This document shows positions 32,590 to 45,428 of a stretch of DNA of 64,000 nucleotides, one piece after another (positions within the stretch are counted from its first letter, which is position 1; each line of letters begins with the position of its first letter). The translations under genes and the position numbers were made by a program. A model generated the notes under the pieces. It had not been told where the DNA came from. It did not search any database and saw only the letters and a program-made list of their open reading frames with translations. The stretch comes from Epiperipatus broadwayi (lineage: Eukaryota; Onychophora; Udeonychophora; Euonychophora; Peripatidae), in NCBI GenBank assembly GCA_028023455.1, contig JAQFVV010012575.1, forward strand, positions 1,792,517 through 1,856,516, written 5' to 3'.

Positions 32590-33059
32590 CAGTGGTCTTC
32601 AACCCTTGGTCCGTGGACCAGTGCCGGGCCGCAGGAAAGTTTGTAATAACAAAATGATAAGAATTTAAACTTTTAATTAATATAAACAATTTTTATTTAT
32701 TTTTTCATCTCATTTTTACCCAATTAAAAAAAAGAAACAGAACGAAAACAAAATCTAATCAATCATACATAAATTAATTGGTTTTTTTTAGTTATCACAG
32801 ATGTTTATGGTGGGGGGGGTAGAATTAATTTTTTTATTACTTTTCTAAAAAAATTCAAAATTAAAAAAAAGTTTTTTATTATACAAACTCCATATATATA
32901 TATATATAACTACATCACGTATATTTAACATTGTTGTTTTGATCAATTATAACAATTATGCTCATCTAAAGCTAAGCAGTTTACATCTTTAAGAAAATTT
33001 ATCTAAACCTTATCCTTGTTTTTACCGGTCTGCAGGTGTGAAAAGGTTGAAGACCACTG
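32590..33059. mobile_element. Non-autonomous hAT transposon (MITE), 470 bp
   Basis: Terminal inverted repeats CAGTGGTCTTCAACC (left) and GGTTGAAGACCACTG (right), flanked by perfect 8 bp duplications gtttagaa (32582-32589 and 33060-33067). The CAGTGGT...CCGTGGACC type of end and 8 bp duplication are diagnostic of hAT. The interior has no transposase, only AT-rich filler with long A and G runs. Confidence 0.92.
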
Positions 33060-33302
33060 GTTTAGAACAACCAGGATCATCATTTCAAGATATCATGTCA
33101 AATCAAACATATGAACTTTTATTAATTCCAGAACTAGAAAGGAAAACATTTTTATAGAGCAATGACACAAATAATTAAAAACTGTGAGACATGCTCATAA
33201 AATAATGATAAAAAAAATATTTCTTAAATAATTAGTAAGAAAATATTTTTTTTATTCTACTTGCTAAATGTTTTAATACATATATTTTAAGTGTACAATT
33301 TA

Positions 33303-33470
33303 TCCAAACCACTTCAAACACTTTTTAGCAAAACACTTTATTTGTACATTTTTTTAGGAGATTAAAGTGAAGTGGCTCTGAAGAAGACTGCAGGACAGCT
33401 GAAATGTAGGTGTATGTATATATGTACAAATAAAAAGTTTTGCTAAAAAGTGTTCGAAGTGGTTTGGATA
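33303..33470. repeat. Hairpin with hammerhead-like core
   Basis: The arms atccaaaccacttcaaacac and its complement gtgttcgaagtggtttggat enclose CTGAAGA (33378-33384), AGACTGCAGGACAGCT and GAAA (33401-33404). It is the same motif family as at 28.7 kb and 45.3 kb. Stem II pairing is short (CTG/CAG), so activity is uncertain. Confidence 0.55.
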
Positions 33471-36400
33471 TATTATATTTATAGGCTATTTCAGCACAAT
33501 AAAGAAAAGTGTGATTTTGGTAATATTTTAAGTGTACACACACACAGCCATTAAATGTGTAGGGGGCTATGCTAAATTTTAAATATATAAACAAACAAAA
33601 TATTATTGTTTAAGCATTTTAATTAAAAATTTACAATGACAGGAAATTGTATATTTTAAGCATGTCTCTTCCTTTATTTTTCTTTAGAAGCCAATATCAC
33701 ATACTTCCATCAAGTGCATGATATATATATATATCATATGCGAGATTGAATAAAATGGAAATTTTTATCGATTATATTTTATTAATCATATTTCTGTTAA
33801 TGAAACAAAAATGATTATTAATATTATGAAGTATGCAAAGAAAACATCATTCATACTTTGTGCATGTATTCCTTTCCATTAATTTTTATTGTTTTATTTA
33901 TAAATGTGTTTGTCAAATGAACAATTTATTCCATATTAATAACTTCAAATAATGTAGAATTAATAATTCTTAGCAAATAGACCAACTTATATGTATGTCT
34001 GTTATATTTATGAATATTTTAATGTACAAAAAGTATTTTTATTTTATATTAAGTAGGAAAATAAATATGAACTAAAAGGAAGTTATTTAACATTAAATAT
34101 AAAATGTTGTTCGTTTTTGTTCCTGATAATTTCTGTATGTGGAAATCACATTTTCAAGAGCTTAATCATACTTAATAATTGTGCATATAAATAGAATTCA
34201 AATAAAATTATTATTTTTTCATTATAATGGTTTATGAGAATTAATCATCATTATTGACACTAGGTGGTGCATATCCAATTCATAGAGCTTTTTATTATTA
34301 CATAAATGACATAGAAAAGCTTAAGAGAAGTGTATCATATATATTTCTGGTAAATTATATATATATAGTAAATTAAATATTACATAATAAGTAATAATAT
34401 CACATCACTAAAATTAAACTTAACTTATGTTCTCTATCAAAGAAAGATATATCCAGCAGAGAATGATTGATTTTTTTTTATTACTTGAAAATCTTTTTTT
34501 TTATTCAGAGGACGTAAATTAAAATTAATATTAGCAATATTTTATATGTGTGTGTATATATTAAATGGAAGATAATGTCTGAAGAACAGTAATACACAGA
34601 TATTAAACCATTAATACACAGATATCTTCACTTGAGATATTTATATTCGCAATTCTATGTAAATTTGTGATTTGGAGGTTACAGTATGAATACTTATCCT
34701 TCAGAATGATATAATTCCATCCAGTAAATTTTTTTAAAGGTTTAATTGTATAATTATATGCACAAACCATTTGCTATATATTCAGTTTGCGTTATTTCCT
34801 CTGTTTTAATTCGGAAAAAAAGAAGTAACTTAGATGTATTTACACATTTAATATTTAAACTCAATGGTTATTTGTAAATACATATTATTTGCAGATATTA
34901 CAGAACACTGCACTTAAAAATAATATTATGGTGATCATACAATAGCAAGATTACTATCAATAAGTAAACAATAAAAATTACTGAAGTATATTCTAATTGC
35001 TAATGCTTTCCTATTTTCTAATTCTTCATTAATTCATTCTCTTTACTTTAAATGATTTAAAATATATCTAAAACACGTCTGAATTTCATCACATGTGCTA
35101 CAAAAATATATACACTTTATATACATTTATCTTTGAAGTTGATATGTGTGTTTGTGTAAATTGTACTTAAGTACTTCTATTACATGTGCCTCCAAAATAA
35201 CCACATAATGTTCTAATTATTAACTACAAATGATGGTTGTATTATTTAACATAAATGCAAAAAAAAACCCACACCTTATATTTTAAAGTACATAATATCA
35301 GATGTTTACTATTTAAAATTATAAATCTAAATAGTTTTAACTTAAGATATAAAAATTTCGTTAATATAAAACACTTTTCAAGTATTGTTTTCGACATGAA
35401 TTACAGAAAGACGTAAATATGGCATGGGATTTGTCAATGGCTTACGTTTTAGGTAGTTTCTTTATTTTCTTAATTCATTTTAATTGATGCTAGTGATTGT
35501 TCATTATTTCCATGAAGTGATGACTAGAAACTTTCAAGAAACACATGGCTTAGTCTAACAGTATTCGATTTTTTACTTCTCAATATCTTCTTATAAATAT
35601 ATACATTGCCAATGTTCATCTTAAGCCTCTTCATTTTGTCACATTTAGCAACTAAACAAAAACAAATTTAATTTTAATCACTCAACTAATGATATTTTTG
35701 AATAACTTATTCCTTAGAAGTTATTTTATTTGTATATCAAACAAAAACAAATTTAATTGTATAATCTATCAAATTAATAAAATATTTTCAATAATTATTT
35801 CTTTACATATTAATCTTTTAAACCTTTTACTATAGTTTGTTTGTCCTTTTATGTTTTTGGAAGTAACATCATAATATCACCAAATATCTTCCCTTTGATC
35901 CTTATTTTTTATTATTTCTCTATCTCTCTTGTTTCAAGAAAGCAATAAGTAATTATTTCTAATCTTACTAGGATTAATGTGGGGTTTATTTTATTGGAAA
36001 GTAACAATTGTGATTATATTATGTTTTATTTACTTTTTTACTATCCGTACTGTTATATGATAATATTACCCCTCAATATTGTAATGATAACTAATGCTGG
36101 AATCTGGCTCTTCAAATGTCCCATGTATTTGAGTAGCAATTCTGTATCAGAGTATAAAGATAATAGGAAGTGAAATTGGCTTTTCTTAATTAATATTTCC
36201 TACAAACTGATCAAGCCAAAAACTGTAACTATAAAATAAATTATTAATAATAAATCTATCACTTCTGGATAGCTAAGCTTATAAAAGATAAATGTATTTT
36301 ATATCTAAGACTTTTCTACCACATTTATGTGTATTTGAAATAAATACACATTGAAATCAAAGGAGTATTTTTACTGATCTCTAGATATATTTAAAATAAG

Positions 36401-37151
36401 TAAACAAATAATCCTAAAGTTTATTTCAATGTATACATCTTCCTTTTAATATTACAATGTTATAATATTTAATAGTAAAATAATATAGCTAGGCAAAAAA
36501 AAAATATTAATGTATGTGCATTTTATATCTCAGGGTAAATATCAAAATGCCATATTATGAAGTTACTACACTGTAGCTTGTCAAAGTACTAAAAAAATGT
36601 TTAAAAAAATCCAATGTGATATTCAGTGCAGCTTTCTATAAGCTGAAAAAAAAATCATAACTAGGGTTATATAAAAGAGTATTACAATTATTTACCAATA
36701 AAATAAATAATCAATTTGAAATATAGTTTTATATGTATTTCTCAGGTAAAAGTTCCTTCTAATAGTAAATATATCAAAATGTAATATATGAACAAACTAA
36801 CTCAGGATCACAAATAATGGTCTATTTAATAAGTGGCAAAAGCAAACTAAATATATTGCTGCATGTATTCATGTACATTCTCATTTAATATATAATTGTT
36901 ACATTTTCATTTGCCATTGTCAAACTCCTTCCACTCACAACTTTGACACTATCCATTTCAGATAAATACACTAATGATTATTAGTAAGCATTTTAGAAAC
37001 TAGAGATTATCTCTAGCACAGATATAAACTTTAAACCTCAGTTAAAAAATAATATATCTAATTTTTTTTAAATTTACACATACGGAGTTATTCACCTTTC
37101 TCTGTCCCATATTAATATAGGTGTTTATTATATCTATTAACATATAATAAG
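33471..37151. other. Long AT-rich intergenic region, no gene recognised
   Basis: A 64-codon hydrophobic frame at 35979-36173 shows no conserved motif. No repeat family was matched. From here to the next element I see only AT-rich single-copy-looking sequence. Confidence 0.35.
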
Positions 37152-37200
37152 AGGAATTTTATCATTTCTTACACAAAAACAAAATAACCACACAAGGAGA

Positions 37201-37300
37201 CGTGGAGAAGAGAAGCTAAAGATCGGAGAAGATGGATTGAACTTGGAGAGACCTTCATCTTGCAGTGGATTGATAATGGTTGATGATGATGATGATGAAA
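37201..37300 (+). mobile_element. RTE 3' end fragment D with long duplication
   Basis: The plus strand encodes the RTE C-terminus (WRREAKDRRRWIELGETFIL) followed by the family's GATGAT microsatellite tail (37281-37298). It is flanked by an imperfect duplication of about 46-49 bp, aggaatttta...ccacacaaggaga (37152-37200 and 37301-37346). It is extremely 5'-truncated (about 100 bp). Confidence 0.8.
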
Positions 37301-37346
37301 AGGAATTTTATTTCTTATACAAAAACGAAATAACCACACAAGGAGA

Positions 37347-39479
37347 TGAATTCGCATTTCTCAGATAAAACAAGTTTGTAATAAGAGAAATTCACCATCT
37401 CTTATACAAATAAAAATTATATATAATATATTCCTACATATGACAACATCAAGTATATGAAGGACATTATTCAAATTATTTGCTTAACAAACTAAGTTTA
37501 CCAATGCCTTAATTCTAGTACTCGTATCCCTAACGATTCACTAAACATCAACATGATTTCTTTTATCTTGGAGTGACATGTATTTATAAGATTTAAAAAT
37601 TTATAACGATAATAAATTTTAATAATCATTACATAACCCTTAATAAGTATAACCATTTACTCCAAAAACATTATCTGGGATGTTTGCAAACATGTATTAC
37701 ATTTAACGCAATATATATATTAAATATTACCTTTGTTGTTTTTAAAAGAACATTTCTTTAGATCTAAGAGAGAGAAAAAATGTATAGCAACAATTCATGA
37801 CAAAATTATTGTTAATGGAAATAATGTATAATTAATTTTTATTATTATTTAAAGTCCTAAATTCAAAGCTCATTTTCAAGTCCTTTTTATTTAATTTAAT
37901 ATGAATTTCAGTGGGTTTCCCCGCTGATACTTATTGACAAAACAAGAAGCAAAGATTACTACAGAAAGTTCATCTTGGTTAAGTTTTTTTTTTTTTTTAA
38001 AGTTCTAGATAAAGGTCCATTGTTCCTGAAACTTGATTAGAAGATGGTAACAGGTGGACATAAAAAGTTAAGAATTCTTGGAAATGTTGATAAACTATTA
38101 ATTGGTCTATGCAATAACACTTTTCCTCCCAATATCTTTAAAATGTAATTTCTTCAAAGCTGAGGTTTAGACAAGATTTTTTTATTTTTATTAGATAGGT
38201 TGTTGTTTTATTTTAGGGTTTTATTTTATTTTAATACTATGCCATAAAAACTCAGCATTAATGTAGACAACTGGAACAGATTTTGCACAAGCTCCATTGG
38301 ATTATTTTTATCTAGCCAACTACCATGGTTAATAACTTTAGTGCTATTGCCAATTTTTAAACTAGATTGAAAGAAAACAATCTAGTTGGATCAAGTTTCT
38401 TATCAAGTCTTTAGTTACTTTTTTTTGTTAACGGTAAACAACACTCTTTACTACAAAAGTAATGATGTTTGAAATTATTAGGGTTATCTCCTAGAAATCA
38501 CACGATGGTAAAATTTTTCAATGTCCACTTTGCATAATTGACACACACTTTGGACATTTGTTTCTGAATGCCTTGCATTCAACTATTTCTAAAAACAATG
38601 TTTAAGGCGTATCTGTTGAAAGCTTTAGCTTTCACGTTATTACAATATTATCTGTTTACGCTTAATAAATTTTATATATTTACATTTGTTCATATCATTT
38701 CATTAGATTTAAAAATTGCTTCCTAGTAAATCGAAAGATTTCGCGTTGTTTATTTATAAATAATATTTAGTGAATTTAAATGTGAAGGTATTTAAGCTTC
38801 ACACTCTTAGTTCAAAATAATAATTGAGGCCTAGATGAAGATGGGTCCATCTTTTTTTTATAGTTCTGACTTATATTTGAGAATTGAGAGGTCCGTGTGA
38901 TGTCATTATTGGCTGTCACGTTAACGTGTTTAAGAAGTATCTGTTGAAGGCTTTAGCTTTCACGTTATTATAACTTAAATACTTAACTTTTATATAATTT
39001 TAACTCTTATATCTCCCCTGTCCTTTTAAATACATATTAACACACAAATATTTTTAGACAAATATTAAAATGAGAATAATTGCTATAATAATTTAATCTC
39101 TCTTTTTTTTCTTAAAATAACTTTTTTACTTAAATGTGAATAAAAAATTTTAATCTCAACAATTTCAAAAATAAACACTTTAAAATGAAAACAACTTTAT
39201 GGTTAAAACAGTTAGAGACAACAGATCTCTATTTATAAAGTGATAATTTTGACAGCAACTGTATACGATAAAAAGAACAGCGTTTATTCTTTTAAAGATC
39301 GCATCCATCTTTTTTTTTTTTTAAATTCACAACAAAGGCTAACTACCACAATATATATGTTGTCCTGTACAATTTCAAGCATTGACGGAGAGACTGATCT
39401 GGGATTACGATTCATGAATAATGTCTAGATATTTATTATTTCTGCATTTAAATTTTTTTTATAAATTCTCTAGCAATAG
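37347..39479. other. AT-rich region with a 44 bp direct repeat
   Basis: gtatctgttgaaagctttag...cacgttatta occurs at 38599-38642 and again at 38927-38970, with a self-complementary gaaagctttagctttc core in the first copy. The intervening 280 bp are not repeated. No gene seen; the 62-codon frame at 39240-39428 is unsupported. Confidence 0.45.
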
Positions 39480-39489
39480 AGCTAGTATA

Positions 39490-39591
39490 GCCGAGAGGTC
39501 ATCGCAAACGCCTTGCAAGCAAGTAGTTGGTTGCAGACGGGTGTGGGTTTGCGTCCCGGCCGATGCTATGACATATGAAAAAAAATAATAA
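39490..39591 (+). repeat. tRNA-derived mini-SINE (S3)
   Basis: CCGAGAGGTCATCGC, GCCTTGCAAGC (anticodon-arm-like), GTGGGTTTGCGTCCCGG, CCGATGCTATGACATATG and an A8 tail, flanked by perfect 10 bp duplications agctagtata (39480-39489 and 39592-39601). The acceptor 5' strand is trimmed at insertion. Confidence 0.88.
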
Positions 39592-39601
39592 AGCTAGTAT
39601 A

Positions 39602-40325
39602 TTATTTTTTATTATATTTAAGCATATCTATTTATATGTATCTGTCTCTTTATCCATCCATGACAATAATTCACCTATCTAAACTACTTACTCATCTAGT
39701 TACATATATATATATTGTAAGTATTAAGTCATCAGTCTGTATTTTACATTAACTAATAATAAAAAAAATGTTTAGCTTAGAGAACTAAGGATTATATATG
39801 CAATTTCTTATCTTACCCCAGTTTTAATACTTTATACGTTATATCTTATATCTATATTGGAGAAAAGATTTTGACTTATTACAAGCTTTATTTAATTTTG
39901 ATGATGTACCAATATTTTTGCTGTGCTAACTAAAAATTTGAAATTGCTAACATACTATATAAACTTCCATTTTGATTTATTATAAATATACATTTCACTG
40001 AAATAAGAGAGTATGTGAACATTTAATTACATAAACATATATTTAGATTGAAATTATAAGTGTAATGAAAATAATAATAACAAGTTAATGTCCTTGGATT
40101 GATATCTTACTTTGTTAAATATTTAACTTTCTTTATAACTAAGTTTTTGTTTGTTTGAGAAAGGGAGGAAGAATGTTATTCAAATTGCTTTATTTCAAAT
40201 ACATTAAGAGTTAACTAGATATAAGATAAAGTAACTTATTTAATATATTTATTTAAGATTTAAGTAATTATTATTTAGAGGATTTATTTTAAATATAAGT
40301 ATATTTTAATAATGTCTGAATTTTG
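39602..40325. other. AT-rich spacer
   Basis: Nothing recognised. Confidence 0.35.
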
Positions 40326-40327
40326 TC

Positions 40328-40428
40328 AAGCATTGGTGGTTGAGAGGTCAGCAACAGCTGCTTTCCAAGCAGTTGTCCAGGATTAACGACTTCGCTTCCC
40401 AGCTGATGCTATGACACATGAGAAAGAA
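40328..40428 (+). repeat. tRNA-derived mini-SINE (S3)
   Basis: AGCATTGGTGGTTGAGAGG, CAGCTGCTTTCCAAGCAGTTG, a B-box-like ACTTCGCTTCCCAG, CTGATGCTATGACACATG and a short A/G-rich tail. The acceptor halves GCATTGG and CTGATGC still mostly pair. No clear duplication. Confidence 0.82.
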
Positions 40429-41785
40429 ATAGTATTTTGAATGCAAAAAACATTCAAAAAAGTTATTTTAAAATTTTCTTCGAAAATCTCCATATTTTGA
40501 TATATTGACACAAACAAAAGGTTATAATTTTTCTTGGAAATTATCTTTTTTGTTTACTCATTCTTTCATAAACTTAAAAACAAAATGTGTCAGGAGTAGA
40601 GAAAAAGTCTTCAATCAGGGTCTATAAGCCTTTGACCTTCAAAATCATTTTCCTTGCTAATAACAACTGGGTCACTATCATCTAAGAATCGTCATGCTTA
40701 ATAAAAATCAACAACCAATTTACCCACAACAGCTAAGCAATATCTACATCAATTAGCCAAAATTTTGTAAGTGCAATTAAATGGGAAATTTGTTTAACCT
40801 TCATTTTGTTTTTGATCTTTTATTAAAATTTTAATAAATAGAGCTTTAATTAATTAATGATATGAGTTGTTAAAATCAACTAATTATTTTCCACATCTAA
40901 ATTAACTGTTTTCTTAATAAAATTCCATTATGGTATTTAAGGTAAACTTTACCAATTTCCAATGAAATTTTCAGCTTCATCAGTTTTATATATCTTATCC
41001 ACACACAACTGTATTTGCATACTGAATCATTGTCAGAAACCAACTACTAAGAAGAAAAGAAAATAACTATTTTAAAATAGCTATTTATTTATTTTTTTCA
41101 AATATATATATATGTTTAACATTTTTTGTTCTAAAAAAAAGTAAAATATATTTTTTTTAAAATTACTTCTCAAAGTTCAAAGTGAAGTTATCTAGGATAA
41201 ATAAAGGTATACTATTATATTGATTATTTTAATTACAAAAATTTAACTTGCTGCTCACACTACTGCTTTTAAAATTAAGTTTCCTATATTATGATAATTT
41301 GTATTGAAATTAAATTATGTGTGAATACGTGATAAATGTTTGCATGGGAGTAGCATTTAAAAAATCTGATTGTCTTTTAATTTAAATGTATTTTGGCCAT
41401 TAATATTAATTTTTATTTAATGATTTTTAACAAACATTGATATTTATTTTGGATTAGCATCACCTTTTAGTTAATAGGGTTTTTATATTATTTAGATACT
41501 GATGCATATCAATTCATTGATAAATAAATGTCCGGTCTATTCTTCTTATACACTTACAGTGGTTTTTCCTTAAACAAATCCTAACAAAGGGTAATCTCAA
41601 AGTAAATAAAGCAGAAGCCCCCTACAGATAATTATTGAAGTTAGTAATTGTTGAATATATTTTAGAATTTTAAGCCAAAGATGGAGATTTGACCATTACC
41701 ACCAAATGCCTCAATGTTGCTTGATTTGTTGGCTTATTTACTTGTGTATTTCTTTATTTAAATATATAAAAATATTTATGGTATA
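40429..41785. other. AT-rich intergenic
   Basis: No gene or repeat recognised. Confidence 0.35.
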
Positions 41786-41793
41786 TTATAGAC

Positions 41794-42236
41794 CAGGGGT
41801 GGCCAGCTTTTGTGTTCATATGATCTACTTTTTACTTTAAAAATGTGTTGCGATCGACTTGTTGTCATAAGTGTAGTCTAAGTGGAGGGAGGTGTGAAAT
41901 ACATACCATTTTTATATATCTACCTAGTAAAAAATGACAATTATTTAACGGGCCATAAAACTCATGTCCAGGGAAATTATATTTATTAATTCAAATTAGC
42001 TACATTAAATCAATATTAAAAATATTATTTTCTATAATGATACGGCTTAGTGGACTTCACCTATCTAGAATTGGAAAAAAAAATTAACAAAAACAAAAAT
42101 ATCAAAAAAACTTGAAAATCTCGACTTAGTTTGTTTCACTCATTACTGACAGCTCTTGCCAGATTGGCCTTGCGATCGACCAAAATTAGCTTTGGAATTG
42201 ACTGTTGGATCACGATTGACTTGTTGGATACCCCTG
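41794..42236. mobile_element. Non-autonomous hAT transposon (MITE), 443 bp
   Basis: Ends CAGGGGTGGCCA and TGGATACCCCTG are imperfect terminal inverted repeats, flanked by perfect 8 bp duplications ttatagac (41786-41793 and 42237-42244). Subterminal gatcgact/ttgttg strings recur in inverted orientation near the right end. No transposase. This is a hAT lineage distinct from the 32.6 kb copy by its CAGGGGTGG end. Confidence 0.9.
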
Positions 42237-42244
42237 TTATAGAC

Positions 42245-42946
42245 CAATGACTAATCTAGTTATCTCTATCTGAATTTTTAAACATGCTGACTGATTTTTT
42301 ATATTTCTGAAAATACAGTTAAATTAGTATTCAGCCATCTTAAGTAAAATTTAATACTTATATAAGATAATCTGATTTCCTAATATTAATTCATAACACA
42401 ATTCATACTTTATTATATATGCTATTTTTAACATACATGTTTTTTTTCTTGTACTTTATTTCCTTTTAGATTTTGGATGACAAATACCATCCTTTGAATT
42501 AATTATCTCTGCAACTAGTTGTTTAATATGATAATTAATATACAAAGGATCAAAGAGCTTTGTTATTATTATTTTGTTATGAATTATCAATTCTATTTTT
42601 TTTTTATGTGTTCTGATTTTTATAATGATTTTATTAAATCTGATTTTGTATTTTTTTATTTAATTAAAATTATAAAATTTATTTGATGCATATTATAATA
42701 AACCTCCATTGTTCTATTTTGACTGATATTTATGTCCATCTTCTTCCATATTTGAACTTTTTATTTTTACAATTAAATCTTTTTTCTATATCATATGTTA
42801 ATAATCTTAGTATTATTAATTACAAATGCAATCTTTCAAACAATAATTATTCTAAAAGTTAATGTTAGATCTTTTCAAAATATGCAAATAAATATCTAAA
42901 TAGAGTTCTTATCTATAGCAACAGTGCTGACATCTTTGGTCCTAAT
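42245..42946. other. AT-rich spacer
   Basis: Nothing recognised. Confidence 0.35.
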
Positions 42947-43312
42947 TTATCTATTCAAAAAGTTAGTAGAACAAAATATTAGATACTTAAATTCTATTTT
43001 TTTTTAAATTGAAAGAAATTTAGTGTGTTATTGTTAAAGCAAGAAAACATATCTTAAAAGTAAACATTAAATTTATTGCTATTAAAATGTTAAAAAAAAA
43101 TCTTTACTGTTTTGAAAAAAGGCCATTTTGTTTTACCCTGTAAAAACAACTTCTATTTGCCATAATAAACTTTTCCTAATAATAAATATTTTGAAATAAA
43201 ATCGAATTGTAGTGATGTAATGTTTTTGTTTAAATAAGTATTTTACAAAAATATTGCATAAATAACTTATAATATATAAACAAATCACTGAAAATTACAC
43301 ATTTTCTTTAGG
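42947..43312. repeat. Dispersed repeat R2, copy 2
   Basis: Partner of 20248-20690 in the same orientation. Starts tttatctattcaaaaagtta and ends near cacattttctttagg. Shorter by internal deletions. Confidence 0.6.
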
Positions 43313-43445
43313 AATATAAATTTTTCTGTTGCTGACATTTTTTAGACATTTTTTTTCAAATAATTTTAAAATTGTAATTACAGTGTAATTGGCAATGTAA
43401 GGTTATAGATAGTCTTAAAACAATGCAGAGAAGATACAGGAATAT

Positions 43446-45428
43446 ATAGTATCAAAACTCTTTACACTTTATAGCAAAATATGTATTTATTTAATTAATT
43501 ACAGTTTTGACTGTTCCCAGCAGACTTCATCAGATCTATATATTTAAACATTACATAAATACAATCACATTATATATATTTATACATATAATCTACAATT
43601 TAACTATTTTACATTATATTATATCCAATAATTTATCATCTAATCCTTTTAACTTTAATACTATTTTATTTTATTTTTACTTTTATTTTCATTTTTTCAT
43701 TTTTTATACCCTTTCTATCATAATTTATTATATTAATATATCACTTTTCATCTTTTACCATATTTTACATTTATAAATTTTTTTATAAACTTCAATAAAC
43801 TTACTAAACTATTATATTAACTCTTATCCAACATATATTCTATTTCCTATTTTATAATCTTACAATTTAATCCACTAATTATTTAATCTTACTCAATCCA
43901 TTAATTTTTCTTTTCTATATAATCTAACTTTAACATTTTTTAACTTTTATAAATCAAAACATAATTACATTCCTCTTACTATTTAAATTCTTTTTTTTTT
44001 AATTATAATTCTATTTTAATTCTTACACTTCTTATTTTACTTTTATAATTTTAAAAAATTAAATACTATTATACATATCTTCAACCTTAATTAACTTTTA
44101 CTCAATTATTCTATCTTACTTTTTATCTGATTTTATCTCTACCTTCTCCTTCACTCCTTATTTATACATCCTTTTATTCTATTTTTATTCTATTTTTTTA
44201 TCTAACTCTACTTATTTATAATTTTAATTTAAATTCTCACCTCATTCTCACTTTCTTTTTTCCTCCATTTTTCAATCCCACCATCCTTTCTACTTCCTTA
44301 ATCTTTATTTATAATAATGCAGCTCCCTCTATTATACATCAAACACACTAGCAATCCATAACTTTATAATTTACCATTACTCTTCGTTTTTATACTAAAA
44401 TTGTGAGAATGAGATAAGAATTTAAATTAAAATTATAAATAGGTAGGGTTAGATAAAAAAAAAAATAGGATAAAAATAGAATAAAAAGATTATAAATAAG
44501 GAGTGAAGGAGAAGATAGAGATAAAATCAGATAAAAAATCAGATAGTATAATTGAGTAAAAGTTAATTAAGGTTGAAGATATGTATAATAGTATTTAATT
44601 TTTTTAAAATTATAAAAGTAAAATAATAAATGTAAGAATTAAAATAGAATTATGATAAAAAAAGAGATGAAATAGTAATATGAAAGTAATTATGTTTTGA
44701 TTGATAAAAGTTAAAAAATGTTAAAGTTAAACCACTAAACATCACATGATCACCATCTCTTATACTAGCACATAATTGTTATTAAACAAGGCAAAACTCT
44801 CTCCATACAGTAGTGTCACCCTGTGCCAATCAGAGTAATCAATGGATGCCAGAAGACTTGTGCATAAAATTCCATCTAGTGCCTACTCATCCAATATCCC
44901 CAGACTAGTTTTTGATTGGCACAGGGTGGCACTATTGTATCGTGAGAGTTTTGCCTTGTTTAATGTTAAAGTTAAATTATATATTAAAAAAAAATTAATG
45001 GATTGAGTAAGGTTAAATAATTAATGGATTAAATTGTAAGATTATAAAATAGGAAATAGAATATATGTTGGATAGGAGTTAATATAATAGTTTAGTAAGT
45101 TTATAAAAAAATTATAAATGTAAAATATGGTAAAAGATGAAAAGTGATTTATTAATAAAATAAATTATGATAGAAAGGGTATAAAAAATAAAAGTAAAAA
45201 TAAAATAAAATAGTATTAAAGTTAAAAGGATTAGTTGATAAATTATTGTATATAATATAATGTAAAATAGTTAAATTGAAGATTATATAAACATATAAAA
45301 TGTGATTGTATTTATGTAATGTTTAAATTTATAGATCTACTGCTGGGAACAGTTGAAATTGTAATCAATTAAATATATATATATATATTTTGCTACAAAG
45401 TGTAAAAGAGTGGAATTTTGATATTATA
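43446..45428. repeat. 2 kb foldback with G-free left arm and C-poor right arm
   Basis: The left arm (43446-44262) is the reverse complement of the right arm (44403-45428 minus an S2 insertion at 44732-44961), around a roughly 140 bp loop. Outer ends carry gactgttcccagcagacttc (left) and its diverged complement ctgctgggaacagttgaaat (right), resembling the PLE-type hammerhead-like motif at 28.7 kb. On the plus strand there is no G at all from 43534 to 44128 and only one G up to 44318. The right arm correspondingly has only a few C apart from the insertion. The 89-codon frame at 43507-43776 is a by-product of this composition. Confidence 0.85.
44732..44961. mobile_element. S2 element inserted in the foldback right arm
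   Basis: A 230 bp copy with perfect 15 bp duplications aatgttaaagttaaa (44717-44731 and 44962-44976). Starts ccactaaacatcacatgatc and includes the antisense strand of the ribozyme's 3' side (gactagt at about 44904-44910, then a direct jump to gattggcacaggg). The rest of the ribozyme is missing. It contains normal amounts of C and G, unlike the surrounding arm. Confidence 0.88.

Noticed and set aside
43507-43776. 89-codon plus-strand frame
   Set aside because: It lies in the G-free arm, where stop codons TGA and TAG cannot occur, so only TAA can end a frame. Its open length is a composition effect.
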